DNA of 64,000 nucleotides from Diphasiastrum complanatum. Taxonomy: Eukaryota; Streptophyta; Lycopodiopsida; Lycopodiales; Lycopodiaceae. Positions 57,434 through 64,000 of the stretch are shown piece after piece. The notes below the pieces were generated by a model. It did no database searches. It was not told the origin of the DNA and saw nothing but the letters and a program-made list of their open reading frames with translations. The stretch's first letter is position 1. Each line of letters starts with the position of its first letter. The DNA lies in assembly GCA_029204225.1 (NCBI GenBank), contig CM055103.1:53485538-53549537 (forward strand). The letters are read 5' to 3'. The translations under genes were made by a program, and so were the position numbers.

Positions 57434-59298
57434 TTTTCAGATGTTGATGTAGAGTTCCCTTGGGCCGTGCACTATACTTTCTACGATAAGGAAAACTGAG
57501 TTGCCATCTATTACGAGAAAAGCTATATATTCTGAAGACAAATATATGTTGCAACATTTGTATAGTGAAGATGCGTGAAGCCAAGGTGCATGTCCTTGTT
57601 TTTTTATTGGAATGGTGTGGTAGATATATAAGCTGTGTTTTCATTCTTTGCTTCATTATCAAATGAAATATTTTTTGTGATTCGTTTAGATAGCAAGTCT
57701 TCACTTTTGGGGCCGGATATTATAGCAGGTATTTCACAAAATGGAGAGATTAAAAGGGTTAGGGCTAGCTTTGAAACAGAAGCAGCATTTGTGTCGAACA
57801 ATGATAATGTTCCTTTGATAATGTACAATTTGGGGCACTATATGATGCTCTTACGGCCCTTCTTGATGTCACTGCTGGCAGCTCCTTGCCAGCATCTGTA
57901 GCCATGAAGCTTACACTAGGATACATCTTGGGTGTGATATTCGCAAAACAATAGCAAAGGGCACACAAATTGTTCTATGTTTCTCCATTCACAATGAGTT
58001 AAGGAGAATCTCAAGAATATTCAAAGTATATATCTAAAAGACTAGAAAATCAAAGTGAATCTTCATACATCCTTTAGAATTCTACATTGAAATGTGATGA
58101 TTTTATAACATTTTCTTGATTGAACAGGGTCGAGTTTGACGATGTGCACAGACTTGCTGATGGACAATCAAAGCATTCGCCTGAAGCATTTTATGCTGGA
58201 TCACTTTGGAAGGTACAATTTAAAGAGCAGAAGGATTGGTCTTTGATTTTGCCTTCTTTGATGGCCCATCCAAATCTTTGTGTTATGGTACTCAAGTCTC
58301 AAATGTTAGAGCCGCTAACATGTTCTTCCTGCAAGTAGGTAAGTGTTCAAGCTTTCAATGACGAAGATCCGCGTGGCAGGCGCACTCTTGGTATGAAAAT
58401 CTTTGAAGTATTTACTCTAGTTTCGCCTTCCTGTCTGCCCTTTCCTACAAGCCCAGAATTCAGAACATAGTTTATTCATGTCAATGTACACTCTAATGGA
58501 GGAGCAAATCTGAAAAATTGCTGCAGGACTTTTTTTGCATCGGCGAAAAGCAGATGAAGCTGGCCCTTATCGGAAGGTCAGTTGGCAAAAATGCTAATAT
58601 GGGACTTTTCTTGAGAGATTCTTTTGGAAGTTTTTGCTAAAGACTATTTGTTTTGACAGACCAATGTTTCTAGTTTTCTGAACCAAATTGATTTCAAGGC
58701 TAGACGTAAGAGGAAAGTACCAGAGTACACTTAACAAGGATAACCCATACGTTTTCTCAAAAATTTGACTTTTTAGCTCAATGCCGATTTTATGGAACTT
58801 AGATTTTAGGTGACCATTTCAATTATTATTCTTCTGCCTGTAGTTGCTATCTGTGACTTCTTGTTTTGGGTCTCCACATGTCACCAGGTTTCCCTGTACA
58901 CAGACTCAAGAGAGAAGGTTAAAGCACGCTATCAGGTTAGTCATATCTGGCTAGTTTTGGTACTTTGGCTTTATTTCATGACATTATAAGCTGCTTCACT
59001 TGGACTCTAGTTCTGGATGCACAGCAGTCTGATTGAATTGTCCATCACTTCTACAGTTTTGAATCACCTTCTGGTACAAAAGACAAGACCTGCTCATGTT
59101 TGTCGAACTTGATGTTGGCAGTTGATATGTCCAGCAAAAAGAGGTGTAATGATTCTGGGGAATTTAACCCAAGCTGGCACATTACTCCCCAAAGCTCCTA
59201 AAGGTTGGGGCTGGCGAACAGCATTTTTGTTTGATGAACTGGCAGATCTTCTTCAAGGAAGTTCACTGAGAGTTGCAGCTGTTGTGCAAATAGTCTGA
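37343..59298 (+). CDS. BTB/POZ domain protein, germ-cell-less-like (12 exons)
   Basis: I built this model from splice sites and phase. Exons: 37343-37623, 42485-42668, 43064-43132, 43314-43412, 51802-51881, 52125-53004, 53137-53846, 58128-58212, 58339-58390, 58527-58576, 58888-58935, 59122-59298. All introns are GT-AG, and the total of 2715 nt gives 904 residues. The BTB fold (FSDIVVQ at 68-74, then LHRLLLSRSSYF, AYLYGIHP, LAAASFLDLQDLC) spans about 65-180. A BACK-like helical region follows (ELREILPKLSIQTL, SDELWVPSEEKR). Residues about 240-500 look disordered. A Cys cluster (CKNCCYVYPSCNC) lies near 545-558. The C-terminus (VEFDDVHRL, GSLWKVSVQAFNDEDP, KGWGWRTAFLFDELADLL) matches the germ-cell-less-like plant family as I recall it. 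Such proteins are likely cullin-3 substrate adaptors (inference). Introns 1, 4 and 7 are 4.9, 8.4 and 4.3 kb and full of transposons. The first ATG of the frame is chosen; Met20 and Met30 are alternatives. Confidence 0.88.
40080..41196 (-). mobile_element. Decayed LTR retrotransposon 5' region with gag relic
   Basis: On the minus strand, TGTTAAGAACCC at 41196 is preceded by GGTGGGAG and could begin an LTR. It is followed leftward by a leader rich in GCTGGC/GCTAGC words (40690-40850) and then a gag-like stretch (about 40660-40080). That stretch has a stop-interrupted zinc knuckle, CxRCGKASHETRK. It is heavily mutated. Family and ends are uncertain. Confidence 0.35.
40690..40850. repeat. GCTGGC/GCTAGC-rich low-complexity tract
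   Basis: Dense short words GCTGGC, GCTAGC, GCAGCC and GCATGC in both orientations, strongly self-complementary, within intron 1. Confidence 0.6.
43690..43945. mobile_element. MITE-like block with GGTTCGAACC ends
   Basis: About 250 bases. Both flanks are packed with the palindromic word GGTTCGAACCGG and variants, and the centre is A- and T-tracts (43788-43846). This layout of motif-rich subterminal ends and an A/T core fits a non-autonomous hAT-type element in intron 4. Exact ends and target duplication were not found. Confidence 0.45.
44030..45277 (+). pseudogene. Second Penelope-like element (RT fragments), intron 4
   Basis: A PLE relic of a different family from 20888-29686. Plus-strand pieces: LKGVWQTLSIAAAYKATLTDLSKWL and PVNCSWILNDFVGIIEVIK (44050-44235), then the RT palm start LLQTYDFTTLYTKINLEDF (44289-44345). 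After an interruption (about 44520-44965) comes CELNCTISDDKCNFLDLSV (44967-45023), then EYSNLNIICMPHISSNISG and KYGVVTSQLYRF (45071-45162), and LKGFLFKKIMRKVQTILD up to 45277. The frame resumes after the hAT element at 50344 (YLWYFNLWYKDN). The central RT motifs with the catalytic aspartates are missing, replaced by the MITE-like block. The domain order and the MPHxxSNIS signature are typical of PLE reverse transcriptases. Confidence 0.8.
44540..44965. mobile_element. MITE-like insertions inside the second PLE
   Basis: Two adjoining motif-rich blocks replace the PLE core. One is 44540-44730 with GAACCGTGG words and a perfect 12-bp stem (GGTTCCCAGAAC / GTTCTGGGAACC around 44693-44721). The other is 44755-44950 with GGACGCGTCC/GTCCGG-type GC-rich ends around an A/T core. 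The second shares its GGACGCGTCC words with the ends of the hAT element at 45278-50335 and is probably its non-autonomous derivative. Confidence 0.5.
45278..50335 (-). mobile_element. hAT DNA transposon inserted in the second PLE
   Basis: A 5.06-kb element. The flanks TACTAGAC (45270-45277) and TATTAGAC (50336-50343) form an 8-bp target duplication with one mismatch, the hAT length. Removing the insert restores the PLE reading frame (VQTILD|YLWYF). Both ends carry GC-rich GGACGCGTCC/GTCCGG repeats (45284-45330 and 50195-50325) next to A/T tracts. It encodes a spliced BED/hAT transposase on the minus strand. Terminal inverted repeats are poorly matched, so the last few bases at each end are uncertain. 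Confidence 0.8.
46485..49767 (-). pseudogene. hAT transposase (BED finger, RNase H-like core, dimerisation domain), one nonsense codon
   Basis: Start MAARPIWDEVE at 49767. Exon 1 (49767-48769) has a BED-type finger (WRCPFCRKQFTGNASRVRAHLGG, near residue 20), a Pro/Ala/Ser-rich linker, and RWTDRRRRPLINVIVSS of the hAT core. Exon 2 (48639-48416) continues VVTDNASNCRGMGELL. Exon 3 (48325-47993), exon 4 (47881-47672) and exon 5 (47582 to about 47450) follow in phase. The hAT C-terminal dimerisation motif WWESYG...LRVLSQ...CERNWSAFSLVHT spans exons 5-6 (about 47500-47180). A basic, AT-hook-like tail (RGRGRPPGR, RPRGRPAKR) closes at 46485. In exon 2 the codon after CAAH is TGA where family members usually have Cys (CAAHCLDLLL). 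A single change therefore disables an otherwise open gene. The exon 6 and 7 borders are approximate. Its hAT family membership is clear. Confidence 0.85.
50336..51801 (+). other. Rest of BTB intron 4
   Basis: The first 50-60 bases continue the second PLE. The rest has no recognisable gene. Two related stretches near 51020-51180 and 51440-51610 share GGGCTCTGAAAATGT, CTTTCTGATGGTTTGACATAT and CTCCACTTTCATGGACTTT, an old duplication about 420 bases apart. Confidence 0.5.
54161..54209. repeat. (GA)n microsatellite
   Basis: About 24 GA units in intron 7, just left of the tRNA-bearing LTR. Confidence 0.95.
54264..54407 (-). repeat. 144-bp LTR carrying a tRNA-like gene
   Basis: On the minus strand it begins TGTTGGAATATC at 54407, directly after the polypurine tract GAGGGGGGG (54416-54408), and ends GGATTTCTAACA at 54264. 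TG...CA ends plus an adjacent tract are what a 3' LTR of a copia or TRIM element looks like. Half of its length is a tRNA-like sequence (54294-54365). A short internal remnant may extend rightward to about 54550. No partner LTR is in the window. Confidence 0.65.
54294..54365 (-). tRNA. tRNA-like sequence inside the LTR (probable pseudo-tRNA)
   Basis: 72 nt. The acceptor arms GGGCGGA and TCTGTCC pair over all seven positions (two G-U). The D arm is GCTC/GAGC around AGTGGTA. The T arm is CTGGG/CCTAG around TTCGAAT. Pol III A and B boxes are intact. The anticodon arm is irregular (TCCC/GGGA around an 11-nt loop), so no decoding identity can be given. It is likelier an element promoter than a working tRNA. 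Confidence 0.6.
54550..55868 (+). pseudogene. Copia RT/RNase H relic, intron 7
   Basis: Plus-strand copia sequence with many lesions. It opens near MQFMKKHGAWTLVPL and continues KLVYKRKLKSDGSIARYKARLVVKGYAQKHG at 54650-54740. Later pieces include HIYMQQFEVFKDPNQLDYVCHLNKCIYG and CTRPDLAFPIYALSQF (about 55118-55165). RNase H follows as YSDASWVGCKDDSKLVTGG (about 55280) and LADVLTKALEKTAFEKHRSSLG (55770-55840). A foreign block of about 170 bases interrupts it at 55490-55660. The purine tract AAGAGGGAG (55860-55868) and an LTR follow. No integrase or gag is present, so it is a 5'-truncated copy. Confidence 0.8.
55490..55660. mobile_element. MITE-like block within the copia relic
   Basis: It interrupts RNase H. 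It has CGATTC/GAATCG words in both orientations and a T-run followed by an A-run (55566-55600), the same plan as 43690-43945. Ends are approximate. Confidence 0.35.
55869..56987 (+). repeat. Copia 3' LTR, intron 7
   Basis: It begins TGTTGGAG after AAGAGGGAG and ends CTCTAACA, giving matching inverted ends (TGTTRGAG). It is 1119 bp. Inside, an 80-bp segment (ATGCTCACTGGGACACTT...ACACATGTCAG) is tandemly duplicated at about 56370 and 56449. Confidence 0.65.
57040..57230. repeat. ATTTGAAT-motif-rich block
   Basis: Around ten copies of TTTGAAT/ATTCGAA/TTCGAC-type words in both orientations within 190 bases of intron 7. It resembles the other motif-laden blocks but has no clear ends. Confidence 0.4.
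57352..57431. repeat. Compound (TG)n(AG)n microsatellite
   Basis: About 15 TG units followed by about 25 AG units in intron 7. Confidence 0.97.
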
Positions 59299-61417
59299 GT
59301 AGGCTCCTTACAAAGTTGATGATCTACTAAGATCACATAATTTTTTAATGCCACTTAATTAGCTCCTTTGCTATCATCACTGAACTGCCAGCATGAGATC
59401 TCTTGTATGGTATCAACTGCTCTTTCAATTGAGGTGTCAGAGAGATAATGTGATGTCACTGCTAATGCTATACAAGAGGCTCCAGCATTCTCATTCTCTT
59501 TGCTCTCCCATAAATATCAAAGCTTTTCAGTCCATATTGCACTATCTATTCAATCAATCTGGTCAATCTCTCCCATCCTCTATTATTCCCTTTTAAATAG
59601 TCATCATCAATGCTCGTAGTAATTGTCCGAGTTGTTGGAATGCTGGCTTAAGAGACTGATCCATTTCAACTCAAGGATGCAGTCTGGCAGGCATGAGTAC
59701 GTTTATCATACTAGAATGCATTTATTATCATCTTTTTCTAAATTCCTCTTGTTGCTGTGACATGATCATGGAATATTGTGCTGTTGACATTGATGAGAGA
59801 AGTTTTGATAATCATCTTATACCATCATATCCTGTTTGTGGTTTGTGACTATTTTGTCTGGCTTCTTTTGATATATCTTGTGTAAATGCATATTAAAGGA
59901 AAATGTGTGAGTGAGACCTAAGTGGTCAAGAACCTGCAGGCTGAGCATTTCAGGCTGCAATTGACTCACCATTCTTGCTTACCAAGCTTTGTAGTGTTTT
60001 TCTGTACTTTAAAGTGCAAAGGGTAAATCATGCTACAGCCGTGATGCCTTCTAGACTAACTTTTGAGGGCTTAACTTGAGGGAAAGGATTTTGCCTTCAA
60101 TACATCTCCAAATGACGTGAGAATGCAAAAACTTGCCAATCAGTGCACAAATATTCTAGGAGGCAAAGTCACCAGCAGTAGAAAAATATAGCTAAGTTGC
60201 AGCTAGAGAGAATAGTTCATTAATGCCGGATTCCTGTTTTTTTCTTAAAAGCATACTCGCGTTTACGGTAAGGAGCTGGATTAATCTCTAGGTTCCCATT
60301 GCATACTGGGGTACATGTGATTGGTGCTCTTAGATATGCTAACTGTAGAAACTACACAACTTGGAGCCATTATACTTTTAAGGAGAAGGAAAGAAAGATG
60401 ACGACGTTTTAATTTAGACACCACAATGTGCATCGCTAATCAGTACAATGCTGAAGAAATGATACTCGGATGGAATCAAACATCTTCTATTCTGTAAGGT
60501 AACAGTCACAAATTCTTGCTCTGATTAATGTTTGGGCTGAGCATCCAGTAATATGCATTGAGAAAGGACTTCTTTGAGGCTTGAGATTAGCTTGATAGTG
60601 AAACTTAGAATATGAAACATGTAGATGTTTGACATTTCAGAAGTGTGCATTTAAGTTCTCATGTGAGGTCTGCAGTTGTTCCTAATGCTTGTCAAACATG
60701 TTTTGATATATGATGATATGGTCAACTTGATGATGACTTAAAGCTTGCCTTATGAGGCTATTTTGCATGATTGGATGAAATCTATGTAAGTCGCTAAACT
60801 TAAGAATATGGTGATTTCCAGCTAATTGTCGTTGCCAATTACAGAATATGCAAAAGAAATAAGGTGCGCGCTTTGAGTGTAACTAGAGAGGTATGTTTTT
60901 TCCCAAGGCATGCTGACTATGCTTCTACAATGATATTGAAACTTGAACTTCACAATATACAATGTCTAGATACGTGTAGGTGGATGCTAAAACTGTAGGT
61001 GGATGTTAAAACAGAAGCCTTGAATGTGTGTGAAACTCCTATACGTCTATGTTGCACTTCTAATGGTTAGCCATGAGTGTTCAAAAGCTGAACTGGACAG
61101 GAAAGGTGAGAGGGAGCATCATTCTACTTCATACGTGCTCTATACTATCGATATAAAGTCTTAAAAGAGTGGGCAAGTAAGTGGTGCACACTTTGCAACC
61201 ATTGGGTAACCTCCAATGGTAACACTAGAAGGGATGGCTTTGTTTTGGGGATGTTTTATCATCCCCATCCATAGAATTTTATCATATTCTTGGCAAGTCT
61301 TGAAGAAAGAGGCATGAATGTGAGCCTTGATGCCGATTTGAAGTATAATGCCCAAGCATGGAACTAGGCTAAAGCACAAGCTAGGTGTTGGGATTTGTCC
61401 AACAATGATTATGATTA
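59299..61417. other. Region downstream of the BTB gene, no gene recognised
   Basis: Contains the BTB 3' untranslated region at its left end. No clear AATAAA was found close to the stop. ORFs here are short and carry no domain I recognise. Sequence just left of 61418 is unrelated to the sequence beyond 19943. Confidence 0.4.
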
Positions 61418-62069
61418 GTGATAATCATGTCCAATAACTTGGCAAGGATGTGGATGTTTATCTTAGACTTTAAAAAGATCTGTAACTTAAGGGCAACAAG
61501 AGGAAGGGAATGTAAAGGAGATCACATTCTTCAAGTGTTGTGCAATAAATTTGTTGAGTGCCTAAGTTCAGCTTGGAGGTTGTATAAATCCATAGTATCA
61601 TGACTACACTTTAGAAGGGTATGGGAGGATTGTGAGAGATTGTTAAGGATTGGTTAAGTAGAGTTTGTTAGCCTAGGGATTAGTGTCGACAATGGATATG
61701 TTGATGGGAGGAAAACTCTACATAAAATTGTTGAAGATAGGTTTGTGATAGGAAATGAGATACGAAGCACTTAAAATGTTTGAAATGATTGCTTTAGGAA
61801 AATAAATTAGGCATTATATGTATTGATCCGGAAGTCGGAAATGATGTATTGGTTGAATGAAAATATTGCATTGTTACTCAAACAAAGCATTGGGGCTACA
61901 ATTGATTAGATTGAGAACTTTTGGATGGTGTTTTAGTGATGAGGTTGACTTCTTCAATTTCTAAGTTCAAAATTGGTATTTGGATACGTGCAAAATTGAG
62001 AATCTAAAGGGATAGGGAATCCAGAGGTGGTTGTAGATTGAGGATTGACATAATTGTGGCAAGAAATGA

Positions 62070-62252
62070 GTGATGAAATACATTCAATCAACAAACAACC
62101 AAGTTCTTTGCTATTTTGGTAATGCTATCACTTCATTGTCCTTATTCGGCTATTCTAATTTAGATTGGAGAGGGGACTTAGATACCAAGAAGTTAACTTT
62201 TGGTTTTATTATTTGTATCTATTTTCCGCACCAATTTGTAGCAATAGCATGA
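62070..62252 (+). pseudogene. Copia RNase H fragment in the right arm
   Basis: Identical at protein level to 19109-19291 (GYSNLDWRGDLDTKK). It is embedded in the inverted-repeat arm and opposite in strand to the neighbouring gag/RT relic. Confidence 0.7.
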
Positions 62253-63473
62253 AGTAGAAGTAGATTGCACTATTTTGAATTGAGGTTGAATACATAGCCG
62301 ATTAATTTTTTTTTTTTTTAATGAAAGTGTATATAAAGGGTGCTTATTTTTTGAATTGCTCTATCCCTACTTTCATTAATCTTGGAACATTTATGCTTGC
62401 TACAATGGATGCAGGCTAGAGAAGTTGTTCGAAAGTTGCTAGTTGGGATTCTTTTCGAAGACCAAGTACATAGAATTTTTCCTAGGTTCACAGCGACCAT
62501 CATTATATTAGCATGTGCAAATGCAAGCAAATTGTCATTTGCTATAGATTACATGTCAATGATGCTCTATCCATACAATGTTAGTATTCCAAATTTTGAC
62601 ATTGTTTGGGTTCCCTACAACTTGCTCACATACATCTTAAAAGGTGATAGGGCTTTTGTAGCCCGCTTAAATCGATTTGTCAACCATTTGTCCATGAATC
62701 ATTATAGAATATTGAGTATTGCTCCCGCTCACATATGAAGGAGATTGTGGTTACAGCTTCACGCTCCCACGGTCACTTGCGAAGGAGATTTTGCTGTCTA
62801 CGTCTTCACGCTCCGTTGGATAAACGTTTTGTTAATTAAGTACAAAAATATTAATGATCTTGTAAGTGTAATTAGAATAGCATGAGATCATCCAACAACT
62901 ATATAAGGAACTAAGCGAGTAGAGACAAAAGATGAGAAGAGATCCAAGAGATCAATCTCCACGACAAAGATCAAACGACCAAAATTGGTCTTCTAGTGTC
63001 TAACTCCTCAGAGTTAGATATTATAGAGAGAGTAAAGAGTATTCAGAAAGATAACAATTATTTGAATCTGTAAATAGAATCACGCGTTCACAACGCTATT
63101 GTTTTGTGATCTGATCGTTGTTACTACAACACTTATTATACAGATTTGCAGTTGCATTCGTGGTAGATGTTTTGAATGTCTCTCACTCTTTCTCCTCTAC
63201 TATCAATAACTCCACTAATGAAGAAATGTATGGCTGTCATAGACGCCTAATTGATTCACATTTTTTTATATCAGAATATCAGTAACAGAGAAGTGCACGA
63301 CTGTCTCAAACGCCTAATCATTCTTCTCTTTATGGTTGTCTATGACACCTATACTGAGGTTCAACAAGTCAGAACTGCTCTAATTCCATTCTCTAAGCAA
63401 TCCAGATCTTATATCATTTTCACTGTCTTCATTTGGTGGTGCGACGACCTACAATTTTACTGCGGCATAGACT

Positions 63474-64000
63474 TCATCCTTGTTCTAATGAGTGATCTCG
63501 ATGGTGCATTGGGCTCGAATAAGTCAATTTGAATTCCTTCGAAAGTAGAGCTTTTGTCTCATGCAATAGCTGATTTGAATTGTTGATGATTAATGAATCA
63601 TCGATATATAATGCTATTATCATATAGCTTGAGCCTTTGTGTTGGAGATACATGGTAGAATTGGCAAAACTAGATCTGGTGCTACAACAAGAATCGATTA
63701 ACTCAATTGAACCAAGCCCTTGGAGCTTGCTAGAGCTTGTAGAGAGCTTTCTGCAATTTGCAAACCTCGTGCTCTTCGCCTGGAAGGATGTAACCTTCAA
63801 GTTGATAGATATAGAAACCAAGAATGATCCAATAGTGTCTTTTGGTCTTTGACCATAAATGCTCCTTCGTCCATGTCGATGTTGGGAGGTGTTGTGACTG
63901 CATTTGCCTGTTTATCAAGTTGCTTATTGGTGTTCTTCGCTTTGAAAACCTTGCAATCCTCAATCTCATGATTAGTGCGCTTGCAATACTTACAAAACAT
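63474..64000 (-). pseudogene. Copia gag zinc knuckle and RT fragment in the right arm
   Basis: Inverted copy of 17361-17887. The zinc knuckle CKYCKRTNHEIEDC lies at the window edge, and the RT piece with YIDD follows leftward. The same stops and frameshifts are present in both arms, so the lesions predate the duplication. Confidence 0.85.

Larger units (their letters stand above)
61418..64000 (-). repeat. Right arm of the inverted repeat (runs off the window)
   Basis: Reverse complement of 17361-19943. It contains the RNase H fragment (62070-62252, plus), the TATA-bearing LTR-like stretch (62900-62908), the RT fragment with YIDD (63821-63474, minus) and the gag zinc knuckle up to the window end (minus). 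One extra base near 62490 opens a longer frame here (62382-62738, 118 codons, unrecognised) than in the left arm. Confidence 0.95.

Overview
The window is nuclear DNA from a land plant with a large, repeat-rich genome. The evidence is a spliced plant-type BTB protein gene, an intronless plant carboxylesterase gene, Ty1/copia and Ty3/gypsy retrotransposons, a hAT transposon, (GA)n/(CT)n microsatellites and multi-kilobase introns. Two Penelope-like element (PLE) families and a plant-type non-LTR reverse transcriptase with a restriction-enzyme-like C-terminus fit a fern, lycophyte or gymnosperm better than a compact angiosperm genome. That placement is inference.

Only two host genes are supported. 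One is an intronless HGGGF-type carboxylesterase (12701-13768, minus), whose nucleophile serine position is read as glycine. The other is a 12-exon BTB/POZ germ-cell-less-like gene (37343-59298, plus). Its exons sum to exactly 2715 nt (904 codons plus stop) with consistent splice phases, and its introns reach 8.4 kb.

Layout: 1-4.7 kb is the 3' part of a Ty3/gypsy element (integrase end, sense-strand coiled-coil accessory ORFs, polypurine tract, LTR). 6.2-10.8 kb is a copia-like element without pol. 11.1-12.6 kb is a minus-strand copia relic with a protease to RNase H deletion fusion. 12.6-16.2 kb holds the carboxylesterase and several tandem repeats. 16.6-19.9 kb is a copia gag/RT relic that runs into the left arm of a nearly perfect inverted repeat; the right arm is 61.4-64.0 kb and runs off the window. 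20.9-29.7 kb is a PLE split by a complete 5.5-kb copia element with 5-bp target-site duplications. 31.5-34.8 kb is another copia, inserted in a non-LTR RT relic (34.8-36.9 kb). 37.3-59.3 kb is the BTB gene. Its intron 4 carries a second PLE family interrupted by a MITE-like block and by a 5.06-kb hAT element. Its intron 7 carries an LTR containing a tRNA-like gene and a copia 3' half. 59.3-61.4 kb has no recognisable gene.

The host genes do not form a pathway. The main story is nesting: insertions inside insertions can be read from target-site duplications and from reading frames that resume across the insert. The observations I rank highest are the inverted repeat flanking the gene, the two plant PLE families, the tRNA-like sequence filling half of a 144-bp LTR, and the nucleophile-less carboxylesterase.
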